64,000 bases of DNA from Methanoculleus sp. UBA208 (GTDB lineage Archaea; Halobacteriota; Methanomicrobia; Methanomicrobiales; Methanoculleaceae). Of the stretch, positions 34,161 through 42,317 are shown piece by piece. Position 1 is the stretch's first letter. Every line of letters begins with the position of its first letter. The notes below the pieces were generated by a model. It made no database searches, had not been told where the DNA came from, and saw only the letters and a list, made by a program, of their open reading frames with translations. The stretch spans positions 1 to 64,000 of the forward strand of contig NZ_DAFZ01000040.1 in the NCBI RefSeq assembly GCF_002498065.1, read 5' to 3'. Made by a program: the position numbers and the translations under genes.

Positions 34161-35126
34161 ATGCTCGAAGACCAACAATGGCAACCGGTGCCGGGAACCG
34201 CCGGCGCCGAGATCTACCCCTTCCTCCGGAAACCGGACGTCACCTGTTCGAACGCCTACCTCATCCGGACACCCGGCGAGATCCTGCTCGTCGATACCGG
34301 AGCTGAGCCCGGGCAGATGGACCGGATCATGGCGCTCGTGGAAGATCTCCTCAGGGAAGCCCCGCGGCCGGTCCTCCTCTTCCTCACCCACTGCCACGCC
34401 GACCACTGCTACCAGGCCGTCCGGGACCGGCGGTTCCGGTCTCTCCCGCACCTCTGCGTCGCCATAGAGGAGGAGGGCGCCCGGGCGCTCGAGGCCGGCG
34501 ATGCGGCCCGGACGGTTGCGGATCTCATGGGGTGGGAGGTCGAGCCGCTCCCGGTCGGTCTCCCCCTTCTTGCCGCCCGCGACCGCGAGGCCCTGGGGAC
34601 GGATGGCGGCATCGTCCTTCACCGGCAGCGGATCCCGCTCCGTTCCGGGGATGTAGTTTCGGTCTACCACACCCCCGGGCACACGCACGACAGCATCTGC
34701 ATCCGTCTCGGCGGTTGCCTCTTCATCGGCGACCTCCTCTTCTCCGCGAGCCCCGGGATCGCCGGGCTTGCCGGCTGGGACCAGCCGGCGTTGCTTGAGT
34801 CCGTAGGAAGGGTCCGGTGGATCCTCGCCCACGAACCCGTGAGCCTCTGCTGCCCGGGCCACGGCAGGGGGATCCCTGCCGCGGCGATGCCGGCGCTCCT
34901 CGACCGGCTGCAGGGGGAGGCGGAGAAGATGGCTGATATCGGCACCTTCGACCGGGAACGGCTCGCCGACTTCCCTGGAGCACGCCGTCGACCTGCTCCA
35001 GGAGGCCAACCGAACCTTTGCCGTGCTCGCGGGGCGCCTCTACACCCTCGCCTACCGCCTCGACGACCTCGGCGAGGCCGAAGAGGCCCGGCGCTACCTG
35101 GAACTCCTGGAATCCGACCAGATTGA
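34161..35126 (+). CDS. Metallo-beta-lactamase-fold hydrolase, frame broken near 34970
   Basis: The start is ATG 34161. MBL-fold metal ligands are clear: LFLTHCHADHCYQ (HxHxDH), YHTPGHTHDSICI, GDLLFSASPGI and CCPGHGRG. Function as a hydrolase is known for the fold only. From about codon 270 the frame turns into Arg/Pro-rich nonsense (GARRRPAPGGQPNLCRARG). At the same place the next frame gives TSLEHAVDLLQEANRTFAVL, which runs on as the downstream reading frame. One extra base at roughly 34955-34975 would explain this. The intact gene would encode an MBL domain fused to the following domain. Confidence 0.8.
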   Translation: MLEDQQWQPVPGTAGAEIYPFLRKPDVTCSNAYLIRTPGEILLVDTGAEPGQMDRIMALVEDLLREAPRPVLLFLTHCHADHCYQAVRDRRFRSLPHLCVAIEEEGARALEAGDAARTVADLMGWEVEPLPVGLPLLAARDREALGTDGGIVLHRQRIPLRSGDVVSVYHTPGHTHDSICIRLGGCLFIGDLLFSASPGIAGLAGWDQPALLESVGRVRWILAHEPVSLCCPGHGRGIPAAAMPALLDRLQGEAEKMADIGTFDRERLADFPGARRRPAPGGQPNLCRARGAPLHPRLPPRRPRRGRRGPALPGTPGIRPD

Positions 35127-35805
35127 CGGGTTTCTTGCCGATTTTTCACGGTTCGCCGACGAATTCAACGCCGGGGAGAAGTTCGAGGTCCAGCTGGTCC
35201 TCAAGGCCGTCCAGGTGATCCCGCGGATCGAGGCCCACTTTGCGGGAGACCGGCTGGACCACGTCGTCGACGCGTCGCTCCTCCGCCGGGCCGGCCGCCT
35301 CCTCACCGACTTCATGAACACGATCATGGGCTACCGGGACATCGCGCACCTCTCCGCCGCCGACCTCCCGACGGTGCTCCACGGCCTCGTGGCCGGTCTC
35401 CTGGCGTGTCCGTTCTCTGATGAGGCGTTCATCGATTCGGCGGACGACCCGGCGGCATACCGGGTGGAACTCGTCTCCCGGCTCGCCTACCTCCCGCTCT
35501 TTGAGGGCGTCGATTTCGTTGTCGACGCCGGAGCCCCTCTCCCGCCGGTGCTGATCGACCGGGAACGGTTCTGCGACGAAGTCACCGGCGTTCTCGAGGA
35601 TATGGCAGCCGCCGGCGCACGGGAGATCCGGCTCGGCCTCCGGCGCGAGGGAGATGCGGTCGGTCTCCTGATCCGGAGTTCCGGCCCTCTCTCCCCACGG
35701 AGGCTCCGGTTCTACCGGCGGAAGTTCGGGCTCTCGGGGGCGTCGCTTGCGATTCCCGGGGACGGTGCCGGCCTTCTCCTCCTTTTTGAGCCCGTGTCCT
35801 CCTGA
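35023..35805 (+). CDS. C-terminal part of the frameshifted MBL protein, kinase-like fold possible
   Basis: The frame is open upstream of the ATG at 35023 and its sense begins at about 34970 (TSLEHAVDLLQEANRT). So it is most likely the continuation of the MBL gene and not an independent gene. It is helical at first (AYRLDDLGEAEEARRYLELL, KAVQVIPRIEAHFAGDRLDH), and the last 80 residues (DEVTGVLEDMAAAGAREIRL, GDAVGLLIRSSGPLSPRRL) resemble a degenerate GHKL ATPase or related sensor domain. That likeness is weak. No canonical ATP-binding boxes are visible. Confidence 0.65.
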   Translation: MLAGRLYTLAYRLDDLGEAEEARRYLELLESDQIDGFLADFSRFADEFNAGEKFEVQLVLKAVQVIPRIEAHFAGDRLDHVVDASLLRRAGRLLTDFMNTIMGYRDIAHLSAADLPTVLHGLVAGLLACPFSDEAFIDSADDPAAYRVELVSRLAYLPLFEGVDFVVDAGAPLPPVLIDRERFCDEVTGVLEDMAAAGAREIRLGLRREGDAVGLLIRSSGPLSPRRLRFYRRKFGLSGASLAIPGDGAGLLLLFEPVSS

Positions 35806-35884
35806 CCCCGTGTGCCGGTGCCCGGGGCAAACTACTTACCTCCGGGGCCGGAGTCAGGGTGATGGTAACAGAAGGAGGCTTCCG

Positions 35885-36166
35885 ATGGCGATGCAGCACG
35901 TGCCTGGAGTTGACCGCGGCAGGGTGATTCTCTATGCTCTGAGCACCTGCGGCTGGTGCGCGCGGACAAAACAGCTCCTCACCGACCTCGGCGTCGGGTT
36001 CTCGTATGTCTACGTGGACCTGCTCGCGGGCGAGGAGCGTGATCGCGTGATCCGGGAAGTCGAACGCTGGAATCCCCGGCTCTCGTTCCCGACCGTCGTC
36101 ATCGACGACGCAAAGGTGATCGTGGGGTTCCGGGAAGACGAGATCCGGGAGGCGGTCGGTGTCTGA
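35885..36166 (+). CDS. Glutaredoxin-like protein
   Basis: The 93 residues have a thioredoxin fold with the active-site motif CGWC ([16 protein letters not shown]), cis-proline SFPTVVIDD, and the closing [19 protein letters not shown] precedes the ATG at 35885. Its stop overlaps the start of an FTR-rubredoxin fusion, so the two probably work as a redox relay in the cytoplasm. Confidence 0.9.
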   Translation: MAMQHVPGVDRGRVILYALSTCGWCARTKQLLTDLGVGFSYVYVDLLAGEERDRVIREVERWNPRLSFPTVVIDDAKVIVGFREDEIREAVGV

Positions 36167-36662
36167 CACGGCGAGCGAGGAAGTGGTCGACCGCTTTATG
36201 CGCGACCTCGCCCGCGAGGCGGAGGCGGGCGGTTATCATCTCAACCCGGATTGGGAGTTCACCCGGGACCTCGTCCGTGGCCTGCTCGCGAACCTGGAGC
36301 GTTACGGCTACATCTCCTGTCCCTGCCGGCTCGCCTCGGGAGACCGGGACGACGACCTCGACATCATCTGCCCCTGCGACTACCGGGACCCCGATCTCGC
36401 CGATTACGGTGCCTGTTACTGCGCCCTTTACGTCACCGCCGACGTGGAGGCCGGGAAGCGTGCCGCCGATCCCGTCCCGGAGCGGCGTCCTCCTCCGGCC
36501 GAGCGCCGCCGGCAGAAAGAGGAGCGTGCTGCAGTCCCGGGAACCCTGAAGTATCCGGTCTGGCGGTGCCGGGTCTGCGGCTACCTCTGCGCCCGGGATG
36601 AACCGCCCGAGACCTGCCCGATCTGCCGGGTGCCCCGCGACCGGTTCGAGCGGTTCATGTAA
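36159..36662 (+). CDS. Ferredoxin:thioredoxin reductase catalytic-type protein fused to rubredoxin
   Basis: The 167 residues have two domains. The N-terminal 90 residues carry the FTR catalytic-subunit cysteines (SCPCR at about 50, [17 protein letters not shown]), which bind a [4Fe-4S] cluster next to a redox disulfide. The C-terminal part is a rubredoxin ([20 protein letters not shown]) that binds one iron. This fusion is known from some methanogens. It starts at GTG 36159 within the glutaredoxin gene, so glutaredoxin is its likely partner. Confidence 0.9.
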   Translation: MSDTASEEVVDRFMRDLAREAEAGGYHLNPDWEFTRDLVRGLLANLERYGYISCPCRLASGDRDDDLDIICPCDYRDPDLADYGACYCALYVTADVEAGKRAADPVPERRPPPAERRRQKEERAAVPGTLKYPVWRCRVCGYLCARDEPPETCPICRVPRDRFERFM

Positions 36663-37014
36663 GCCGGACGAGGCATGCGTAGATGAGGAACGCCGCGACG
36701 ATCCCGTTCACCGGGGGGATGCCCGGGACCACGAGGGCGGCGAGGGAACCGGGGGACGACCGCCTCCCCGAGCGCGGGGTAGCGTCGCCGCCTCTCTCTT
36801 CCCGGATCACTGCTGGTCGCGCGATGGTCGAGTGTTTCTGCCGCGCAAAGCCCGCGCGGCGCCGCGAGTGGCGGCCCTGCGCCCCGCACCCTTCCCTGCA
36901 CCGCCCTCCCTTCTCGATGGGAGGGGGAAGGATCGCCTGTTGTATCCGAAAAAGCCCGGTGTTGCCGGCGATCGATCCAGAGGTGTCATATAGCGGGCCG
37001 GGCGATTCTCATGT
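36663..37014. other. Intergenic region, about 350 bp
   Basis: Mostly GC-rich sequence without a convincing gene. On the minus strand, reading to a stop at 36655-36657, there is a hydrophobic stretch (ALVVPGIPPVNGIVAAFLIY) that could be the tail of a decayed membrane protein, but no start or body was found. Confidence 0.35.
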
Positions 37015-37229
37015 ATGCCGAGCGTGCGGATCAACGACGGAGACCTCCCCTCCGGAGCCGGTGTGGAGGGGGGCGGAAGAAGAAACCCGACGAGACCCCG
37101 GGCCCCGCCCGCCGGGAGCCCGAACCGGAGACCACGAAGCCGAAAGAGAATTCCAGGAAGCCCCGGCAGGGAGAGCCCCTCTTTTCGGATGCCGACGGCG
37201 CCGATATATTCTACACGAAGACGAAGTAG
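37015..37229 (+). pseudogene. Possible small protein broken in a G-run
   Basis: From ATG 37015 the frame reads MPSVRINDGDLPSGAGVEGG. The neighbouring frame then gives KKKPDETPGPARREPEPETT and ends in EPLFSDADGADIFYTKTK at 37227-37229. Restoring one G in the six-G run near 37068-37073 would give one charged protein of about 72 residues. The function is unknown. The case is suggestive but weak, because short GC-rich frames can mislead. Confidence 0.35.
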
Positions 37230-37230
37230 G

Positions 37231-37596
37231 TCACTTCACCACCCGGATATCCCCGGCGGAGGCCACCACCACCTCCCGCGTCCCGCGGTAGGTCTGGACG
37301 GTCCCGTACAGCGTTACGTTCTCGTTTTCATGGAGCTCGAGCCCGGCGACCACGTTCTGCGGCAGAAAGACCGGGGTGCCGTTGACGGTGAGGATCAGGT
37401 GCGCGCCGGTCGAAGTCGTCCTGATCTCTTCGATCTTCCCCTCGAGGAGGACCAGCGCCCCGTCGGGAACCTCCGGTGAGTATGGGTCCGCCACCAGCGG
37501 CCGTCCGACGGCGTCGAAGAGGAGGTGCGCCGCAAGCACGATCCCGACGACGCATACGAGGACGGCGAGTGCTGCTTTCTCCTGCCGTTCCAGCAT
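37231..37596 (-). CDS. Membrane-anchored OB-fold-like protein
   Basis: This 121-residue protein has one N-terminal transmembrane helix (AALAVLVCVVGIVLAAHLLF) and an exported beta-barrel (ALVLLEGKIEEIRTTSTGAH, LELHENENVTLYGTVQTYRG, EVVVASAGDIRVV) resembling nucleic acid-binding OB folds. Ligand unknown. It is divergent from the two-gene HTH operon, with 71 bp between. Confidence 0.7.
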   Translation of the reverse strand: MLERQEKAALAVLVCVVGIVLAAHLLFDAVGRPLVADPYSPEVPDGALVLLEGKIEEIRTTSTGAHLILTVNGTPVFLPQNVVAGLELHENENVTLYGTVQTYRGTREVVVASAGDIRVVK

Positions 37597-37644
37597 AGAT
37601 ATGCTATAGACCCCCCGGGGTTATAACATCCGTCAGTTTGATAT

Positions 37645-37659
37645 GTTAACAGCGTTAAC
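37645..37659. promoter_or_regulatory. Inverted repeat GTTAAC-AGC-GTTAAC, likely operator
   Basis: Two GTTAAC hexamers spaced by AGC lie 9 bp before the HTH gene start at 37668 and just after a TTATAA at 37621-37626. The position over the likely transcript start is typical of an autoregulatory operator. Confidence 0.5.
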
Positions 37660-37667
37660 GATCCTGC

Positions 37668-37901
37668 ATGGATGATGTGAACCTTCCCCCCTCCTCCAAA
37701 AAGATCCTTCTGCTGCTTGAGGACGGGGGTGCCCTGACCCATAAGGAGCTCGTCCGCCTCAGCAGCCTGGCCCCCCGCACCGTCCGATATGCTTTAAAGC
37801 GACTCAAGGATAACGATATGATCGTGGAGAAGTTCAACTTCAGGGACGCCCGGCAGATCCTCTACGAGTACAAAGAATCCCAGATGGTGTCTGTGCAATG
37901 A
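37668..37901 (+). CDS. Small winged-helix transcriptional regulator
   Basis: The 77 residues form one winged-helix DNA-binding domain (KKILLLLEDGGALTHKELVR, APRTVRYALKRLKDNDMIVE). It resembles MarR/archaeal wHTH proteins. Its gene overlaps the next regulator gene by 4 bp (ATGA), so the two regulators are made together. The palindrome just upstream suggests autoregulation. Confidence 0.78.
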   Translation: MDDVNLPPSSKKILLLLEDGGALTHKELVRLSSLAPRTVRYALKRLKDNDMIVEKFNFRDARQILYEYKESQMVSVQ

Positions 37902-38215
37902 CCGAGCCTTATTCCTGCGACATCATGCGCTGCGATTCCCTCGTCCGCAGACTGCTCCCCCAGATGCGTGCCGAGATGGTCTACCGCCTGGTGAACGAGC
38001 GCGGGATCAGCCAGAGCGAGGCCTCGAAGCGTCTCGGGATCAGCAGGGCCGCGATATCCCAGTACATGAGCCGGAAACGCGGATTTAACCGGGAAAATTT
38101 CCCCGGCGACCTTGATATGGTCATCGAGCGGTGGGTCTCCGCCGTCGCCTCGGGTGAGGGGACGATAACCATCTGCGACGTCTGCCGCTCCGCCGATCCT
38201 GTCGGAAGACGGTAA
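37898..38215 (+). CDS. XRE-type helix-turn-helix regulator
   Basis: The 105 residues have an HTH (LVNERGISQSEASKRLGISR, AAISQYMSRKRG) of the lambda-repressor-like type and conserved cysteines on both sides (YSCDIMRCD near the start, ITICDVCRSADP near the end) that could bind a metal or iron-sulfur cluster. Proteins of this shape are common in methanogens. It overlaps the preceding regulator. Confidence 0.8.
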   Translation: MTEPYSCDIMRCDSLVRRLLPQMRAEMVYRLVNERGISQSEASKRLGISRAAISQYMSRKRGFNRENFPGDLDMVIERWVSAVASGEGTITICDVCRSADPVGRR

Positions 38216-38219
38216 GGCC

Positions 38220-39896
38220 TCAGGTGCGCCTCCGCCGGTAGAGGTAGAGCCCCGTAAGCCCGGCGAGTATGCACGCCGCCGCCACTATTTTGAGCCGGTC
38301 CGGTCCGGGAGCACCGCCCGCTCCTTCTTCATTCGAGACATTCCAGTCATCTTCAAAGACCCCGGTGTAGTAGGCGGCGATATCCGGGTGCTCGATGATC
38401 ACGCCCGCTTCCCGGTTGAACGCCGGCGAGTTGGCGTTCCAGTTGATGCTGCTGACGAGCACCGTCCGGCCGTCGACGATGACCCCCTTGTTGTGGATCT
38501 TGTCGAGGTCGTTCGCCTCGAGGTCCGCGAGCCGCGCTTCGAGCGGCAGCCCTTCCGCCGCGGCGAACCGGTTGATGACCCCGACCATCTCGTCGTTGTC
38601 CGCGTCGCCCTCGGTGTTGAACCAGGCCGAGTCGAGGAGCACCCGTACCGCAACCCCCCGCCGGGAGGCGTCGATCGCGGCCGCAAGGTAGGGGTTGAGG
38701 TCATGCCCCGTCTCGTTCGTGATGTAGGCCTGCTCGATCGCGATGCTCTCCTGCGCCCCTTCGATCAGCCCGAGGATGAGCGCGCTTGTGTCGGGGGACA
38801 CGACAGGGGTCACCCGCGCCCCCTCCGCACGGCAGACTGTGAACTCGACCGTGTAGTCGGGCGCCCAGGGCGTGCAGAGCTCGGCCGCCGTGCCCTCGAG
38901 CGGGACGATATCCCCGCCCGCCGCATCGAGGAGGAAGACCTCCCTGAAGTAGGCCGCGAGTTTGGGGTCCTCGAGGAGGACGCCCCACCCGCGGTTGCCC
39001 TGCAGCCCCGCCTCCGGGTAGCCGCCGGGCTTGAAGTTCTCGCTCCCGAGCAGAACGGTGCTCCCGTCGATGACGAGATACTTGGCATGGTCGTAGCGGT
39101 ACTTTGCGTGGGCGGCATCCGTCGTCGTCATCGAAAGAACCGGGATGCCGCTCCGGTTGAGGGCGCCCGCGACCGCCCGCCCTTCCGCGGAGACGCCGCC
39201 CACCGGCCCGCCCTCGAGGAGAACGGTTACGGCAACCCCTCGCTCGCGGGCAGAGATGAGGTCCCTTGCCATCTTTTCATCGGTGAACTCGTAGACGTTC
39301 ACCAGGATCTCGTGTTCCGCCTCCGCGACGGCCGCCGAGAATACCTCGTACGAACAGTCCGGCGCAGCGAACGCGGTCACCGCGACGCCCTCGAAGGTCG
39401 CGGGTAGAAGACGGGACTGGCCGATGGAGAGCGGGCGCGGGTCCCAGACGCCGTCCTCCTGGTAGTGGATCTGCCCTTCCCGCGGGTGGACGTCGGCGGG
39501 CCAGGCGACCTGCTGGACGAGGGTGGTCCCGTGGTAGAGGAGAAGTTCGTCGGCCCGGTTCGCCATCAGGAGGTTCCCGTTCGGGATCACGTCCGGCACC
39601 TCCGCTGTCCGCGCCTCGATCTCGAAGTCGGGAAGGTAACCGTGGGCCCGCTCGAACGCAGGCCCCCCCCTCGCGACCGTCAACCGCCCGTCGATCCGTG
39701 TTCCCGGCGGGAACCGGTACCCGCCCTCGCCGTCCGAGAGGACGTAGCCGTCGAGGACCCCCTCCCCCTCGAGCACCAGGTATTCGTCGGGGTCGCCGGG
39801 CTGGTAGGGGTCCGGGCAGAACTCGACGATCTGAATGCCGCCGGCCGTGCCGGCAAGGAGGCAGAGGAGCAGGACGGCGGCGGCGATCCGGCGCAT
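38220..39896 (-). CDS. Phospholipase D-like surface protein
   Basis: The 558 residues have a signal peptide (IAAAVLLLCLLAGTAGG), an N-terminal lamin-tail-like region (IVEFCPDPYQPGDPDEYLVL), two PLD catalytic motifs (HAKYLVIDGSTVLLGSEN and HNKGVIVDGRTVLVSSIN), and a C-terminal membrane helix followed by RRRR. The PLD domain would lie outside the membrane, acting on lipids or nucleic acids. The start is ATG 39896. It converges on the HTH operon 5 bp away. Confidence 0.85.
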   Translation of the reverse strand: MRRIAAAVLLLCLLAGTAGGIQIVEFCPDPYQPGDPDEYLVLEGEGVLDGYVLSDGEGGYRFPPGTRIDGRLTVARGGPAFERAHGYLPDFEIEARTAEVPDVIPNGNLLMANRADELLLYHGTTLVQQVAWPADVHPREGQIHYQEDGVWDPRPLSIGQSRLLPATFEGVAVTAFAAPDCSYEVFSAAVAEAEHEILVNVYEFTDEKMARDLISARERGVAVTVLLEGGPVGGVSAEGRAVAGALNRSGIPVLSMTTTDAAHAKYRYDHAKYLVIDGSTVLLGSENFKPGGYPEAGLQGNRGWGVLLEDPKLAAYFREVFLLDAAGGDIVPLEGTAAELCTPWAPDYTVEFTVCRAEGARVTPVVSPDTSALILGLIEGAQESIAIEQAYITNETGHDLNPYLAAAIDASRRGVAVRVLLDSAWFNTEGDADNDEMVGVINRFAAAEGLPLEARLADLEANDLDKIHNKGVIVDGRTVLVSSINWNANSPAFNREAGVIIEHPDIAAYYTGVFEDDWNVSNEEGAGGAPGPDRLKIVAAACILAGLTGLYLYRRRRT

Positions 39897-39936
39897 ACGC
39901 AAAGTTATGTCTTCTCCGGTTTAATAGCAAAACGAT

Positions 39937-40539
39937 ATGACAACGCCCGCACCCCCGCTGGTCGTCAAGGTTGGGGGGAGCCTCTTTGACCGAATCGCCC
40001 CCCTGCTCGAGATCTTCCGCGAGGCCGGACGCCCGGTGCTGATCGTGCCCGGCGGCGGGAAGTTCGCCGACCTCGTCCGGCGGCTCGATGTCTCCGAGGA
40101 CGCCGCCCACTGGATGGCGATCGCCGGCATGGAGCAGTTTTCGTGGTATATCGCCTCGCACGGCGTCCCGGCGGCTTCCACCCTTGCGCTTCCGGCGGAG
40201 GTGACGGTCCTCCTCCCCTACTGCGCTCTTCGGCGAGTCGACCCCCTCCCCCACTCCTGGGACGTCACTTCCGACACCATCGCCGCCTGGGTCGCGAAAG
40301 AACTCCCGGCCGACCTCCTTCTCCTCAAATCGGTCGACGGCATCCGCCATCGCCGCAGGCTCCTTTCAAGGGTCGAGGACCCTTCCATCACCTCCGAAGA
40401 GGTCGATCCGGCGTTCATCCGGTTCGTCTTCGAGCACAACCTGCGGGCCCGGGTGGTGAACGGCAGGCACGCTGACCGGGTTCGCCGTGCCCTCCGGGAT
40501 GAGGCAGTCGTCGGGACGCTCGTCGATCCGAGATTTTAA
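39937..40539 (+). CDS. mfnE: Amino acid kinase family, probable MfnE
   Basis: The 200 residues form an amino acid kinase-fold protein: VVKVGGSLFDRI, LIVPGGGKFADLVRRLDVSE, LPHSWDVTSDTIAAWVAKEL, LLLKSVDGIRHRRR and RARVVNGRHADRVRRAL. The HSWxxTSD and VVNGRHxxRV motifs match my memory of MJ0458 (MfnE), which phosphorylates 5-(aminomethyl)-3-furanmethanol phosphate in methanofuran synthesis. If correct, this is part of the methanogenesis cofactor pathway. It is followed by the zinc-ribbon and aEF-1beta genes. Confidence 0.78.
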   Translation: MTTPAPPLVVKVGGSLFDRIAPLLEIFREAGRPVLIVPGGGKFADLVRRLDVSEDAAHWMAIAGMEQFSWYIASHGVPAASTLALPAEVTVLLPYCALRRVDPLPHSWDVTSDTIAAWVAKELPADLLLLKSVDGIRHRRRLLSRVEDPSITSEEVDPAFIRFVFEHNLRARVVNGRHADRVRRALRDEAVVGTLVDPRF

Positions 40540-40584
40540 TTGCTGCGGCGGCGATATGATAGGTTAACATTCGAGGAAACGACG

Positions 40585-40749
40585 ATGACAGCGAGAGATC
40601 GATGTACCTCCTGCAATGCCACGCTGGCCGAGGAAGGCTCCACCTGGTTCCCGTGCCCGGTGTGCGCGCAAGAGATCAACCGGTGCTACCGGTGCAGGGA
40701 GCAGAGCATAGGGTATACATGCCCGAAGTGCGGGTTTGGGGGGCCATAA
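40585..40749 (+). CDS. Small zinc-ribbon protein next to aEF-1beta
   Basis: The 54 residues have four CxxC pairs (CTSCNA, CPVCAQ, CYRCRE, CPKCGFGGP) that should bind two zinc ions. This small protein commonly sits next to aEF-1beta in archaea, usually annotated as a zinc finger or RNA-binding protein. It ends 2 bp before the aEF-1beta start. I chose the ATG at 40585. Confidence 0.85.
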   Translation: MTARDRCTSCNATLAEEGSTWFPCPVCAQEINRCYRCREQSIGYTCPKCGFGGP

Positions 40750-40751
40750 CC

Positions 40752-41006
40752 ATGGGAAACGTAGCCATAATCGTGAAGATAATGCCGGAATCCCCCGATG
40801 TCGACCGTGAAGCGCTCAAAGCAGCGGTCAAGGCGGCCGTTCCGGTCGACGATATCCGGGAAGAACCGATCGGCTTCGGCCTCGTGGCGCTGAAAGCCGC
40901 CATCGTCGTCCCCGACAAAGCGGGGGCTCCCGATGAAGTCGAAGCAGCGCTCCAGAACCTTGAAGGCGTCGCAAGCGCCGAGATCATCGAATCCACGCTT
41001 GTATAA
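40752..41006 (+). CDS. ef1b: Translation elongation factor aEF-1 beta
   Basis: The 84 residues are the guanine-nucleotide exchange domain of archaeal EF-1beta (MGNVAIIVKIMPESPDVDRE, IREEPIGFGLVALKAAIVVP, ALQNLEGVASAEIIESTLV). It recharges aEF-1alpha with GTP during translation. The ATG lies 2 bp after the stop of the zinc-ribbon gene. Confidence 0.93.
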   Translation: MGNVAIIVKIMPESPDVDREALKAAVKAAVPVDDIREEPIGFGLVALKAAIVVPDKAGAPDEVEAALQNLEGVASAEIIESTLV

Positions 41007-41030
41007 GTGGATTCCCGATACCCACTTTTC

Positions 41031-41984
41031 CTAACGAGTCTCTTCGAGCCGCTCCATCACATCGGCAGTGATCCTGCGGATCTTTTCGACCGATTCCTTA
41101 AATCCGGCGACTTCGTCCTCTTCGAGGCTGAGCGGAACCGGGAAAACGCCGTCCCGGTTGATGCGGGCGGGCACGCCGATGCAGACATCGCCGATCCCGT
41201 GGATCTCGCTTTTGATGTAACTTGAAACGGTGAGGATACGGTTCTCGTTCCCGAGGATTGTCTTCACAAGGGTTGCAATCGCTTCTCCGGGCCCGTAGAC
41301 GGTGGCGCCCTTATCCCTGATGATTGCCTCGCCGCTCGTTCTGACGGTATCGATCATCTCCTGCGCGGGCAGGCCCGAGAAGGTGGGCAGGTTGTTGATC
41401 CGGATGCCGCCGATCGTCGTCGCCGACCAGAGCGGAACCATGCTCTCGCCGTGCTCGCCGATGATGCGGGTATGCACCTCGCTGACGTGGACCCGGAAAT
41501 AGTGCGCAATAAGGGACTTCAAGCGCATCGAGTCGAGATGCGTCCCGAGGCCGAAGATCTGCCTCGGCTGGAACCCCGAATACTTCAGGGCGACGGCGGT
41601 CATGACGTCGACAGGGTTCGTCACCAGAAAGAGGATGGCGTCGGGTGAAGACCTGCCGATGGTTTCGGCGGTTTCGGCGGTGATCTTTGCGTTCTCGAAG
41701 GCAAGGTCGTTACGGTCCTGGCCGGGCCGACGGGGCACACCTGCCGTGCAGATGATGACATCCGAGTCTTTTGCATCGAGAAGGCTCGTACTGTACGAGA
41801 GCCGGACGTCGGTGCCTCGTGCAGCGAACGAGTCGGATAAGTCACGGCAGCAGCCCGCGAGAAAATCTTCGCGTCCGGGCCTCCCGATGAGCAGCATGTC
41901 GCTGACGTACGGGATTTCGGATATGGTGTGGGCCGCAAATACGCCGACGTTCCCTGTAGCCCCAAGAATCGTTACTTTTGCCAT
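41031..41984 (-). CDS. mdh: Malate dehydrogenase (lactate/malate dehydrogenase family)
   Basis: The 317 residues begin with a Rossmann motif (VTILGATGNVGVFAAHTISE) and have the family's active-site histidine region (HTRIIGEHGESMVPLWSAT) and the substrate arginines in CTAGVPRRPGQDRNDLA. The RRPGQ loop fits malate. It interconverts malate and oxaloacetate in the partial citric acid cycle. ATG 41984 is just 13 bp after the 3' end of the SRP RNA gene, on the same strand. Confidence 0.9.
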   Translation of the reverse strand: MAKVTILGATGNVGVFAAHTISEIPYVSDMLLIGRPGREDFLAGCCRDLSDSFAARGTDVRLSYSTSLLDAKDSDVIICTAGVPRRPGQDRNDLAFENAKITAETAETIGRSSPDAILFLVTNPVDVMTAVALKYSGFQPRQIFGLGTHLDSMRLKSLIAHYFRVHVSEVHTRIIGEHGESMVPLWSATTIGGIRINNLPTFSGLPAQEMIDTVRTSGEAIIRDKGATVYGPGEAIATLVKTILGNENRILTVSSYIKSEIHGIGDVCIGVPARINRDGVFPVPLSLEEDEVAGFKESVEKIRRITADVMERLEETR

Positions 41985-41997
41985 GGAGATCGCCGTT

Positions 41998-42303
41998 GGG
42001 GACACGTCCTCGGTCGACCGTGCGCACAGGCATTCACCGCTGCATCCCTCCTCCACCCCGCAACCCCATGGGCGCCGAACGTCCACGGTAAGTCTGCTCC
42101 CTTCCGGGCCTGAACCGGTACCCGCGGCAAAAGGTCGCCGCCCCCTCCGGGGCTTTGATCCCTCTCCGCCGACCTCATGGGACGAGGCTTCTCAGTCGGG
42201 ACGCAGAGGATCCTGCAGGCCGCTGCGGCCTTCCTCAGACTTCGCCCCCCGCTAACGGCGGTTTCGGGTGACAGGTGACGCCGAGCCACCCGGGCTAGTC
42301 CCC
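41998..42303 (-). ncRNA. ffs: Archaeal signal recognition particle (7S) RNA
   Basis: The minus strand carries the universal SRP helix-8 sequence GTTCAGGCCCGGAAGGGAGC (about 42114 to 42095). It also has an archaeal Alu-domain start (GCCCGGGTGGCTCGGCG, then CACCTGTCACCCGAAA) near the 5' end. The predicted ends GGGGAC (42303) and GTCCCC (41998) are complementary and would form helix 1. The length of about 306 nt is typical. A TTTTTAT box lies about 25 bp upstream of the 5' end. This RNA scaffolds SRP19 and SRP54 for membrane targeting. Confidence 0.9.
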
Positions 42304-42317
42304 GTATATACTGGAGT

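Noticed and set aside
26044..35844. Shared CTACTTACCTCCGG 14-mer upstream of 26081 and 35885
   Set aside because: Spacing to the two start codons differs (37 and 54 bp) and only two copies were seen; could be chance.
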